Both the position numbers and the translations under genes were made by a program. Shown here piece after piece: positions 52,323 to 60,251 of a stretch of 64,000 nt of DNA (position 1 is its first letter; every line of letters starts with the position of its first letter). The notes beneath the pieces were generated by a model that saw nothing but the letters and a program-made list of their open reading frames with translations, was not told the origin of the DNA and did no database searches. The DNA is from Bog-756 sp963828385 (GTDB lineage: Bacteria; Actinomycetota; Acidimicrobiia; Acidimicrobiales; RAAP-2). The stretch is from positions 1,302,001 through 1,366,000 of the forward strand of contig CAWHEF010000002.1 of assembly GCA_963828385.1 (NCBI GenBank). Direction: 5' to 3'.

Positions 52323-52427
52323 CCGGCCCGGTGACCGGGCACCAGTGCCCGAGTCCGCAGGGCCGACCGGGTCCGCGGGGAGGCCGATGGGTACCAGGAA
52401 GAAGGTGGCGCCGGGTACCCTGATGAC

Positions 52428-54977
52428 ATGGCGTTGGCCACACCGACCCCCACCGGGGGGCAACGGACCGCCGGCACCGGCTCCGGCGCGCCATCACTGA
52501 CCGTTGCGGAGGCGGCGCTCCTGGAAGGGGTCCTCGACTCGTTCCTCAGGCGTCACCCGCGCGAGGACACCTCCCTCATCGTCCTCGCCGCCGAGACGGC
52601 GGCCCTGGCCCACGCAGGCCAGCTCCGTCGCTCGGGCGAGCCCTACGTGACCCATCCCATCGCCGTGGCCAGGGTCGTGGCCGACCTCGGTCTGGACGGG
52701 GTGACCATCGCCGCCGCCCTGCTCCACGATGCCGTCGAGGACACCGGGGTCACGGCCGAGATCGTCGAGCGGGACTTCGGCTCCACCGTCGCCCTGATCG
52801 TGGACGGGGTCACCAAGCTCGACCGGCTGCAGTTCGACTCGAAGGAGGCTCAGCAGGCCGCCACCGTCCGCAAGATGCTCGTCGCCATGGCCAGCGATTG
52901 GCGGGTCCTCATCATCAAGCTGGCCGACCGCCTCCACAACATGAGGACGCTGTCGGCCATGCCGGAGTGGAAGCAGCGTCGCACCGCCCAGGAGACCCTG
53001 GACATCTACGCCCCCCTGGCTCATCGGCTCGGGATCCAGGAGATCAAGTGGCAGCTCGAGGACCTGGCCTTCGCCACCCTCCATCCCAAGCGCTACGCCG
53101 AGATCGAGCAGATGGTGGCAGCCCGGGCGCCCTTGCGCGACCAGTTCCTGGCCCGGGTGCTCGTCGCCGTGCGCGAGCGTCTGGCGGCGAGCGGGCTCAA
53201 TGCCGAGGTGACCGGTCGACCGAAGCATCTCTGGAGCATCTACGAGAAGATGGTGGTGCGCGGAAAGGAGTTCGACGAGCTCTACGACCTAGTGGGCATC
53301 CGCGTCATCGTCGAGTCGGAGAAGGACTGCTGGGGCGCCCTCGGGTCGATCCATGCCATCTGGTCCCCGGTGCAGGGACGGTTCAAGGACTACATCAACT
53401 CCCCGAAGTTCAATCTCTATCAGTCGTTGCACACGACCGTCATCGGGCTCGATGGCAAGCCCATCGAGGTCCAGGTCCGGACGCACGAGATGCACCGCCG
53501 GGCGGAGTACGGGATCGCCGCCCACTGGGGGTACAAGGAGAACCCGGTGCGCACCGATCGGGTGGCGGAGAGCTCGGGTCGCGTCGCCAGGGAGGTCCCG
53601 GCCAAGAAGCTCCGGGTCGAGAAGGCAGGGGCGAAGGACCGTTCGCCCGCACCGACTCCCGGCAAACCGACGCCCGGCAAACCGACGCCCGGCAAGAAGG
53701 TCAGGGGTTCCGCCCAGGCCGGCCGCGGCAAGCAGGCCAACAGCGAGAAGCGCGCCCGGCGCGGCAAGGAGGACGCTTCGGACGGGCGCGCCGAGCAGGA
53801 CCGGCGGGCGAAGCGGGTGGCGTTGGCCAAGGAGACGTCGTCGACCACGGCGGAGATCGAATGGATGCAGCGCATCGTCGATTTCCAGAACGAGACGACC
53901 GACCCCATCGAGTTTCTGGAGGCGCTGAAGCTCGACCTCGAAGAGGACGAGGTCTATGTCTTCACACCGAAGGGCAAGGTCATCGCCCTCACCGCCAACG
54001 CCACGCCGGTGGACTTCGCCTACGCCATCCACACCGAGGTCGGGCACCGGTGCATCGGCGCCAAGGTCAACGGGCGTCTGGTGCCGCTCGACACGCCCCT
54101 CTCCTCGGCCGACACGGTTGAGATCTTCACGTCGAAGGCGCCCACGGCCGGCCCGTCGCGCGACTGGCTGTCCATGGTGGCCTCCTCCCGGGCCCGGACG
54201 AAGATCCGCCAGTGGTTCTCGCGCGAGCGGCGTGAGGACGCCATCGAGCTCGGTCGTGACGAGCTGATCAAGGAGCTGCGCCGACAGGGTCTGCCCGTCC
54301 AGAAGCTGGCTTCCGAGAACGCCCTGGGCGAGTTGGCGAGCACTATGAACTACGCCGACCTCGACGCCTTGCACGCCGCCATCGGCGACAACCGGGTTTC
54401 GGCCCGGGCGGTGGCGCAGCGGCTGGTGCGCGACCTCCGCGGTGGGTTCTACGAAGAGCAGCTGCCGGTCACCGCCCGGCAGCAGCCGATCGCCGCCCGG
54501 CCCGGACGCGGATCGGCGGTCGGGGTCTACGTGGAGGGGCTCGACGACCTCATGGTGCGCCTGTCCCGGTGCTGCACGCCCGTCCCCGGGGACGAGATCG
54601 TCGGGTTCGTGACGAGAGGTCGGGGGGTCTCCGTCCACCGGGCGGATTGCTCAAACGCAGCCTCCCTGGCCAGCCGGTCGCGGGAACGCCTCATCGAGGT
54701 CGAGTGGGACCACCGGTCCTCGTCCGTGTTCGTCGCCACCATCGAGGTGGTGGCCATCGACCGTTCGAGCCTGCTGACCGACGTCACGAAGGTCGTCTCC
54801 GAGCACCACCTCAACATCGTGAGCGCCAACACCCAGACCGACGCCGATCGCATCAGCCGGATGCGGTTCGACGTCGAGCTGGCCGACCCGGGCCACCTCG
54901 AGTCGGTCCTCAATCAGATACGCCACCTCGACGCCGTCTACGACGTCTATCGGATCCTGCCGGGCAAGCGGGCCTGA
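52428..54977 (+). CDS. relA: RelA/SpoT-type (p)ppGpp synthetase/hydrolase with a Lys/Arg-rich insert
   Basis: An 849-residue bifunctional RSH protein. The HD hydrolase domain has THPIAVARVVADLGLDGVTI and AALLHDAVEDTGVTAEIVER (His and HD residues present), with LAERLHNMRT-like LADRLHNMRTLSAMPEWKQR. The synthetase domain has QGRFKDYINSPKFNLYQSLH and EYGIAAHWGYKEN. Then come TGS (VYVFTPKGKVIALTANATPV), a zinc-finger/CC region (CTPVPGDEIVGFVTRGRGVS) and a C-terminal ACT domain. Between the synthetase and TGS parts lies an unusual insert of about 90 residues (roughly 375-470), rich in Lys, Arg, Gly and Pro with three PTPGK repeats. It makes and degrades the stringent-response alarmone. Confidence 0.93.
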   Translation: MALATPTPTGGQRTAGTGSGAPSLTVAEAALLEGVLDSFLRRHPREDTSLIVLAAETAALAHAGQLRRSGEPYVTHPIAVARVVADLGLDGVTIAAALLHDAVEDTGVTAEIVERDFGSTVALIVDGVTKLDRLQFDSKEAQQAATVRKMLVAMASDWRVLIIKLADRLHNMRTLSAMPEWKQRRTAQETLDIYAPLAHRLGIQEIKWQLEDLAFATLHPKRYAEIEQMVAARAPLRDQFLARVLVAVRERLAASGLNAEVTGRPKHLWSIYEKMVVRGKEFDELYDLVGIRVIVESEKDCWGALGSIHAIWSPVQGRFKDYINSPKFNLYQSLHTTVIGLDGKPIEVQVRTHEMHRRAEYGIAAHWGYKENPVRTDRVAESSGRVAREVPAKKLRVEKAGAKDRSPAPTPGKPTPGKPTPGKKVRGSAQAGRGKQANSEKRARRGKEDASDGRAEQDRRAKRVALAKETSSTTAEIEWMQRIVDFQNETTDPIEFLEALKLDLEEDEVYVFTPKGKVIALTANATPVDFAYAIHTEVGHRCIGAKVNGRLVPLDTPLSSADTVEIFTSKAPTAGPSRDWLSMVASSRARTKIRQWFSRERREDAIELGRDELIKELRRQGLPVQKLASENALGELASTMNYADLDALHAAIGDNRVSARAVAQRLVRDLRGGFYEEQLPVTARQQPIAARPGRGSAVGVYVEGLDDLMVRLSRCCTPVPGDEIVGFVTRGRGVSVHRADCSNAASLASRSRERLIEVEWDHRSSSVFVATIEVVAIDRSSLLTDVTKVVSEHHLNIVSANTQTDADRISRMRFDVELADPGHLESVLNQIRHLDAVYDVYRILPGKRA
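53652..53696. repeat. 15-bp tandem repeat, three copies, inside relA
   Basis: CCGACGCCCGGCAAA-type units start at 53652, 53667 and 53682 and encode PTPGK three times within the basic insert of the RelA/SpoT protein, a linker position. Confidence 0.92.
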
Positions 54978-54983
54978 CCGCCC

Positions 54984-56303
54984 ATGCCCGACCGGCCTAT
55001 CGAGGTGCGCGCCCCGACTGGAACTCACGACGTCCTGTTCCCGGCGTCGTACCGGTGGGAGGTGCTCGTGGGCCGCTTCGCCGGCCACGTCGAACGCGCC
55101 GGCTACGGCCTGGCCCTCACGCCGATCTTCGAGGACGCTGGGCTGTTCCGGCGGGGGATCGGTGAGTCGAGCGACGTGGTGGGCAAGGAGATGTACGAGT
55201 TCGACGACCGGGGCGGCCGGAGGTTGGCCCTGCGCCCCGAAGGCACCGCGCCGGTCGTGCGGGCCTTCGTCCAGCATCGGCCGGTCCTCCCGTTCAAGGC
55301 GTGGTACGCCACGCCGGCGTTCCGGTACGAACGACCGCAGGCGGGGCGGTACCGTCAGCACCATCAGCTCGGGGTCGAGGCCCTCGGCCCGGCAGACGCC
55401 GATCTCGATGTCGAGGTGATCTGGCTGGCCGACTCGTTCTTCCGATCGCTCGGGCTCGACGACTTCGGGCTGGCGCTCAACTCCATGGGCGACGGCGTGT
55501 GCCGGCCCGGGTACCTCGCCGTCCTCCGCGACTATCTGGAGAGCCGCCAGGACTCGCTCTGCGACGAGCACCGGCGGCGATGGGAAGCCAACCCGCTCCG
55601 GGTCCTCGACTGCAAGCGGGCCGCCTGCCGGGCGGTGACGGCCGGAGCGCCGACGTTCGTCGACCATCTGTGCGAGCCCTGCACCGCCCATTTCGCCCGC
55701 GTCCGGGCCGGCCTCCTCTCACTGGGGGTGCCTTTCCGGATCGACAACGGGCTGGTGCGGGGGTTCGACTACTACACCCGCACCGCCTTCGAGTTCTCCT
55801 CCCGGGCCCTCGACGCTGCTCAGAACGGCATCGGCGGCGGGGGTCGCTACGACGGCCTGGTCGCCACGGTGGGAGGACCACCTACTCCCGGCATCGGGTT
55901 CGGGGTCGGTGTCGAACGGCTCCTTCTGGCCTGCGACGCCGAAGGTACCTTCGGCGTGGACCCGGAGCCACTCGACGCCTACGTCGTCGATGTCGCCGGG
56001 GGCGAGCACGCCGTTTCCCTCACCGCCTCCCTGCGTAGTGCCGGGCTGCGGGCCGATCGCGCCTTCGACGACCGCTCCATGCGGTCTCAGCTCAAGTCGG
56101 CCGACCGCTCGGGGGCGCGTGTGGCGCTGATCGTGGGCCACGAGGAGGCGTCAGCAGGGATGGTGACAGTGCGTCCGCTGCGGGGTCGGGGCGACCAGCG
56201 GCGAGTGGCGATGGACGAGGTGGTCGCGGTCGTGATCGACACTCCGTCAGAGGAGACCGCACCAGCGCGCGAAGCTTCTTCGGCGGCCGAGCCATCACGG
56301 TGA
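54984..56303 (+). CDS. hisS: Histidyl-tRNA synthetase
   Basis: A 439-residue class II HisRS. It starts IEVRAPTGTHDVLFPASYRW (the APxGTxD motif 1 region). It continues with EMYEFDDRGGRRLALRPEGT (motif 2: LRPEGTAPVVRAF), RYERPQAGRYRQHHQLGVEA, the histidine-A motif VRGFDYYTRTAFEF and IGGGGRYDGLVATVGGPPTP, with motif 3 in GIGFGVGVERLL. A C-terminal anticodon domain follows (AYVVDVAGGEHAVSLTASLR). It starts six bases after relA, and its stop overlaps the aspS GTG (GTGA). Confidence 0.95.
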   Translation: MPDRPIEVRAPTGTHDVLFPASYRWEVLVGRFAGHVERAGYGLALTPIFEDAGLFRRGIGESSDVVGKEMYEFDDRGGRRLALRPEGTAPVVRAFVQHRPVLPFKAWYATPAFRYERPQAGRYRQHHQLGVEALGPADADLDVEVIWLADSFFRSLGLDDFGLALNSMGDGVCRPGYLAVLRDYLESRQDSLCDEHRRRWEANPLRVLDCKRAACRAVTAGAPTFVDHLCEPCTAHFARVRAGLLSLGVPFRIDNGLVRGFDYYTRTAFEFSSRALDAAQNGIGGGGRYDGLVATVGGPPTPGIGFGVGVERLLLACDAEGTFGVDPEPLDAYVVDVAGGEHAVSLTASLRSAGLRADRAFDDRSMRSQLKSADRSGARVALIVGHEEASAGMVTVRPLRGRGDQRRVAMDEVVAVVIDTPSEETAPAREASSAAEPSR

Positions 56304-58152
56304 TCGACCGCCGACGAGGTGCGCAGCCGAAAGGAACGCCCGTGACCACCGCTCCGCCGCCCGGGCTCGAGCCGATGCCGTCGATGCCGTCTGAGCCGTC
56401 CGACAACTCGTCGCAGACCTCGATGCGCACGGCCATGTGCGGGTCCATCGGAGAGGAGGACGTTGGCCGGCGCGTGCTCGTGTGCGGCTGGGTGTCGAAA
56501 CGGCGCCAGCACGGCGAGCATCTGGCCTTCATCGATCTCCGCGACCACACCGGCATCGTCCAGTGCGTCGTCGACGGCTCGGTCGACGTTCGCAGCGAGT
56601 ACGTGGTTCAGGTGGAGGGAGAGGTGCGACCGAGGCCGGAAGGGACGGTCAATCCGGACCTCTCGACGGGCACCGTCGAGCTGTCGGACTGCCGGATCAC
56701 CGTGCTCAACCCTGCCGAACCCCCTCCCTTCGCCATCGACGACCGCGTGGAGGTGGACGAAGCGGTGCGGCTGCGCTACCGCTACGTCGATCTGCGCCGG
56801 CCCCGTCTCCAGCGCAATCTCCGCCTTCGGGCAGTCGTCAACGGCGCGCTCCGACGGGCCATGGACCGCCAGGCCTTCGTCGAGGTGGAGACCCCCCTGC
56901 TCTGGGCGCCCACCCCGGAAGGGGCCCGCGAGTTCATCGTCCCGAGCCGGCTTGCCCCCGGATCGTGCTACGTCCTGCCCCAGAGCCCCCAGCTGGCCAA
57001 ACAACTGCTCATGGTGGGCGGCCTCGACCGGTACTACCAGATCGCCCGGTGCATGCGCGACGAGGACCTTCGCGCCGATCGCCAGTTCGAGTTCACCCAG
57101 CTGGACATCGAGGCCTCCTTCGTCGGGCAGGAGGACGTGCTCGGCTTCGTGGCCGAGGCCGTGCTGGACGCGGCCGAGGCGGCCACCGGCCGGAGGCCCG
57201 ACGCCATCTCGCGCATGACCTGGGCTGAGGCCATCGACCGGTTCGGCACCGACAAGCCCGACCTCCGGTTCGGGATGGAGCTCGTCGACCTCACCTCGGT
57301 GTTCGCCGGGACGGATGTCAAGGCATTCGGCGCTCCCTGCGTGAAGGCCCTGGTGGTCGACGGAGGTGCGGCCTTCTCGCGCTCCCGGCTGGACGGCCTC
57401 ACCGACCGGGCCAAGCAGCTCGGTGCCAAAGGACTGGCGTGGTTCAAAGTGGGTTCCGCCTCCCCGGGGGGGTCAGCGCTCGACTCACCGCTCGACCGGT
57501 TCCTCTCCGAAGACGAACGGGCCGGCCTCCTCACCGCCACGTCGGCAGCCGACGGGGACCTGGTGCTGGTGGTGGCGGACGAGTACCGCGCTGCGTGCAC
57601 CGTTCTCGGACACCTCCGTGTCGATCTCGGCGGGAGGCCGGCCGGCGAGGGGCCAGATCAATACGTCTGGGTGGTCGACTTCCCCCTGTTCGACGGCGTT
57701 GACGAGGTCGGGAGGCCGGTGGCGGCCCACCATCCCTTCACCATGCCCCATCCCGACGATCTCCACCGGCTGGAGTCCGACCCGGCCTCGGTCCGATCCC
57801 AGGCCTACGATCTCGTCGTCAACGGCATCGAGCTCGGCTCGGGCAGCGTGCGGATCCACCGCGCCGACATCCAGAGCCGGGTCTTCTCCGTGCTCGGCAT
57901 CGACGACGAGGAAGCGCGCTCACGTTTCGGCTTCCTCCTCGGCGCCTTCCGCTACGGTGCGCCGCCGCATGCCGGCTTCGCCGTCGGACTCGACCGGCTC
58001 GTGGCGTTCCTGGCCGGTGAGGACAACATCCGGGAGATCATCGCCTTCCCGAAGACCCAATCGGGCGCCGACCCGATGACCGGTGCGCCGAAGCCGGTGC
58101 CCGCCGGTGTCCTGTCCTCCCTCGGTCTCCGGACCCTTCCCCCCGGGACTGA
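56300..58152 (+). CDS. aspS: Aspartyl-tRNA synthetase (last codons frameshifted)
   Basis: A bacterial-type AspRS, about 617 residues to its expected stop. The OB-fold anticodon domain (VLVCGWVSKRRQHGEHLAFI) is followed by RYRYVDLRRPRLQRNLRLRA, motif 2 (YYQIARCMRDEDLRADRQFE), the GAD insert and motif 3 (HAGFAVGLDRLVAFLAGEDN, then IREIIAFPKTQSGADPMTGA). The normal ending LGLRTLPPRD-stop requires one more C in the run at 58140-58145; as written the frame misses the TGA at 58150-58152 and reads on into rarA to 58324. A homopolymer indel error is the simplest reason. The start may be GTG 56342 or ATG 56423 instead. Confidence 0.92.
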
Positions 58153-58158
58153 GGCACC

Positions 58159-59523
58159 ATGGCCGACGGCGACCTCTTCTCGGGCGCCGCCGAGGAACGA
58201 CTGGCACGAAGGGCGCCCTTGGCCGCCCGCCTCCGGCCCGGGACGCTCGACGAGATCGTGGGCCAGCGCCACCTCGTGGGACCGGGGGCGCCGTTGCGGG
58301 CGCTCATCGAGTCCGACCGCCTGAGCTCGGCCATCCTGTGGGGTCCACCCGGAACGGGCAAGACCACCCTGGCCTCGGTCATCGCCCGGACGACGTCGAA
58401 GCACTTCGTGCCGCTCTCGGCGGTGTCGGCCGGGGTGAAGGACGTGCGACAGGTCACCGAGGACGCCCGACGGCTCCTCGGCGAGCAGGGGAGAGGGACG
58501 ATCCTCTTCCTCGACGAAGTGCACCGGTTCAACCGGGCCCAGCAGGACGCCTTGCTGCCGTCGGTCGAGGACGGTCTCGTGGTGCTGATCGGGGCGACCA
58601 CCGAGAACCCGTTCTTCGAGGTCAACGCCCCGCTGCTGTCCCGCTCGACCCTCTGGCGGCTCGAGCCGCTGACCGACGACGATCTCGACCAGGTCGTCGA
58701 TCGGGCCCTCGATGCCGAGAAGGCGACGGCCACCGCCGAGGGCCGCTCGGCCCTTGTCTCGTCGGCCGACGGCGATGCCCGGGCCGCCCTCACCACCCTC
58801 GAGGTGGCCCTGGCCCTTTCCGACGGCGAGGCGGTCACCGCCGAGCACGTGGAGCGGGCCCGCCACGCCCGGCTGCACCACTACGGAGAGAGCGATCACT
58901 ACGACGTGATCAGCGCCTTCATCAAATCGATACGGGGTTCGGATCCCGACGCCGGGCTGTACTGGCTGGCCCGGATGCTCGAGTCCGGGGAGGACGCCCG
59001 GTTCATCGCCCGCCGGCTGGTCATCCTGGCCAGCGAGGACGTCGGGGAGGCCGACCCGCTGGCCCTGGTCGTGGCGGATGCCGCCGCCCGGGCCGTCGAG
59101 TTCGTCGGCCTCCCCGAGGCCCAGCTCAACCTGGCCCAGGCCGTGGTCCACCTGGCCACCGCACCCAAGTCGAACCGGGTGACCGTCGCCCTCTCCCGTG
59201 CCCAGGACGATGTGCGCCACGGACCGAGCGGCGACGTCCCGTCCCACCTGCGCGACGCCCACTACCGGGGTGCCTCGGTGATCGGCCATGGCGAGGGGTA
59301 CGTCTACCCGCACGACGAACCCGGTGCCTTCGTCGACCAGCGCTACCGCCCCGACGTCCTCCTCGATGCCGTCTACTACGAACCGAGCGATCGTGGTCAC
59401 GAGGCCGTGGTGGCGGACCGCCTGCGAGGCTGGCGAGGGCGGGGCCGACCAGGAGAACGGATCGACGAACCGGGCGGCGATGGGCCGTCCGGTGGCGGCC
59501 CCGGAGGTGAGTCGCGGACCTAA
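58159..59523 (+). CDS. rarA: Replication-associated recombination ATPase RarA/MgsA
   Basis: A 454-residue AAA+ protein of the RarA (MgsA/WHIP) family, related to clamp loaders. It has PLAARLRPGTLDEIVGQRHL, Walker A ILWGPPGTGKTTLASVIART, Walker B TILFLDEVHRFNRAQQDALL, and LIGATTENPFFEVNAPLLSR with the arginine finger (SRS). The C-terminal tetramerisation part has DVISAFIKSIRGSDPDAGLY, WLARMLESGEDARFIARRLV and HLRDAHYRGASVIGHGEGYV. It acts on stalled replication forks. It begins six bases after the expected aspS stop. Confidence 0.94.
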   Translation: MADGDLFSGAAEERLARRAPLAARLRPGTLDEIVGQRHLVGPGAPLRALIESDRLSSAILWGPPGTGKTTLASVIARTTSKHFVPLSAVSAGVKDVRQVTEDARRLLGEQGRGTILFLDEVHRFNRAQQDALLPSVEDGLVVLIGATTENPFFEVNAPLLSRSTLWRLEPLTDDDLDQVVDRALDAEKATATAEGRSALVSSADGDARAALTTLEVALALSDGEAVTAEHVERARHARLHHYGESDHYDVISAFIKSIRGSDPDAGLYWLARMLESGEDARFIARRLVILASEDVGEADPLALVVADAAARAVEFVGLPEAQLNLAQAVVHLATAPKSNRVTVALSRAQDDVRHGPSGDVPSHLRDAHYRGASVIGHGEGYVYPHDEPGAFVDQRYRPDVLLDAVYYEPSDRGHEAVVADRLRGWRGRGRPGERIDEPGGDGPSGGGPGGESRT

Positions 59524-59556
59524 GCCCTGCCGCCCACGCTCTAAGCTGGAACGATC

Positions 59557-59971
59557 ATGTCCGCCGGTCAGATCGCCGTCCTGGTCGCCGCCATCGCCGA
59601 CCGCGGTGGTGGCGCTCGTCCTGCTGGTGGCGGTCGTGATGCTCCGGCGCCAGGCGAAGGACCTGGCCGCCGTGGCCGCGCAGCTCCGGGACCAGACGAC
59701 GCCGCTCGTGGTGGATGCCCGGAAGATGGCCAACGAGGCGGTCACCGAGATGGAGCGGGTCGGTGCCGTGCTGGAATCGACCGAAGCGGTCCATGCCACT
59801 GTCGACTCGGCGTCCCGGCTGGCCTACCGGGCGTTCGCCAACCCGGTGGTCAAGGTGCTCGCCGTCCGGGCCGGGGCGGCGACCGGGCTCCGTCGGCTGG
59901 CCGGGGGAGGCGACACCACCGTGCCGGGAGACGGGCACCTGGGCGGTCATCGCGGAAACGGCAAACGCTGA
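59557..59971 (+). pseudogene. DUF948-family membrane protein with one frameshift near its start
   Basis: The start MSAGQIAVLVAAIA (ATG 59557) and the remainder VVALVLLVAVVMLRRQAKDL are in different frames, joined near 59597-59602 by removing one base. The remainder continues AAVAAQLRDQTTPLVVDARK and MANEAVTEMERVGAVLESTE. The joined protein has one N-terminal membrane span followed by an amphipathic helical region, as in DUF948 proteins between rarA and alaS in other actinobacteria. It would be about 137 residues. An indel error is likely because its neighbours are core genes. Confidence 0.65.
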
Positions 59972-59975
59972 CCCG

Positions 59976-60251
59976 ATGCCGAAACGCACGTTCTGGCTGA
60001 CCACAGGCCTCGTCTTCGGCGCCACCTCGACGCTGTGGGTCGAGCGGAAGGTCCGCCGCACCCTCGAGCAGACGGCGGCCCGACTCCAGCCGGACTCGAT
60101 GGCGGCCCAGGTGGGGAGGTCGGCTCGGAGTGCTGCCTCGTCCGGTCGGGACCGGCTCCGCGCCGCCGTGCTCACCGGTCGGGACCAGATGCTCCGGCGC
60201 GAGGAGGAGCTGTGGGCCGAGGTGGCGGAACGACGGAACCGGGCGTCTTGA
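59976..60251 (+). CDS. Small membrane-anchored protein upstream of alaS
   Basis: A 91-residue protein: MPKRTFWLTTGLVFGATSTL forms one N-terminal span with a basic start. A helical, Arg-rich cytoplasmic part follows (VERKVRRTLEQTAARLQPDS, then DQMLRREEELWAEVAERRNR). It starts two bases after the stop of the DUF948-like gene and its stop overlaps the alaS TTG start (TTGA). No family name is known to me; its place beside the DUF948-like gene suggests that the two work together. Confidence 0.75.
   Translation: MPKRTFWLTTGLVFGATSTLWVERKVRRTLEQTAARLQPDSMAAQVGRSARSAASSGRDRLRAAVLTGRDQMLRREEELWAEVAERRNRAS

Noticed and set aside
53289..54638. Long minus-strand open frame opposite relA
   Set aside because: Shadow of a well-conserved RelA/SpoT gene; composition Arg/Gly/Leu-rich and no domain.
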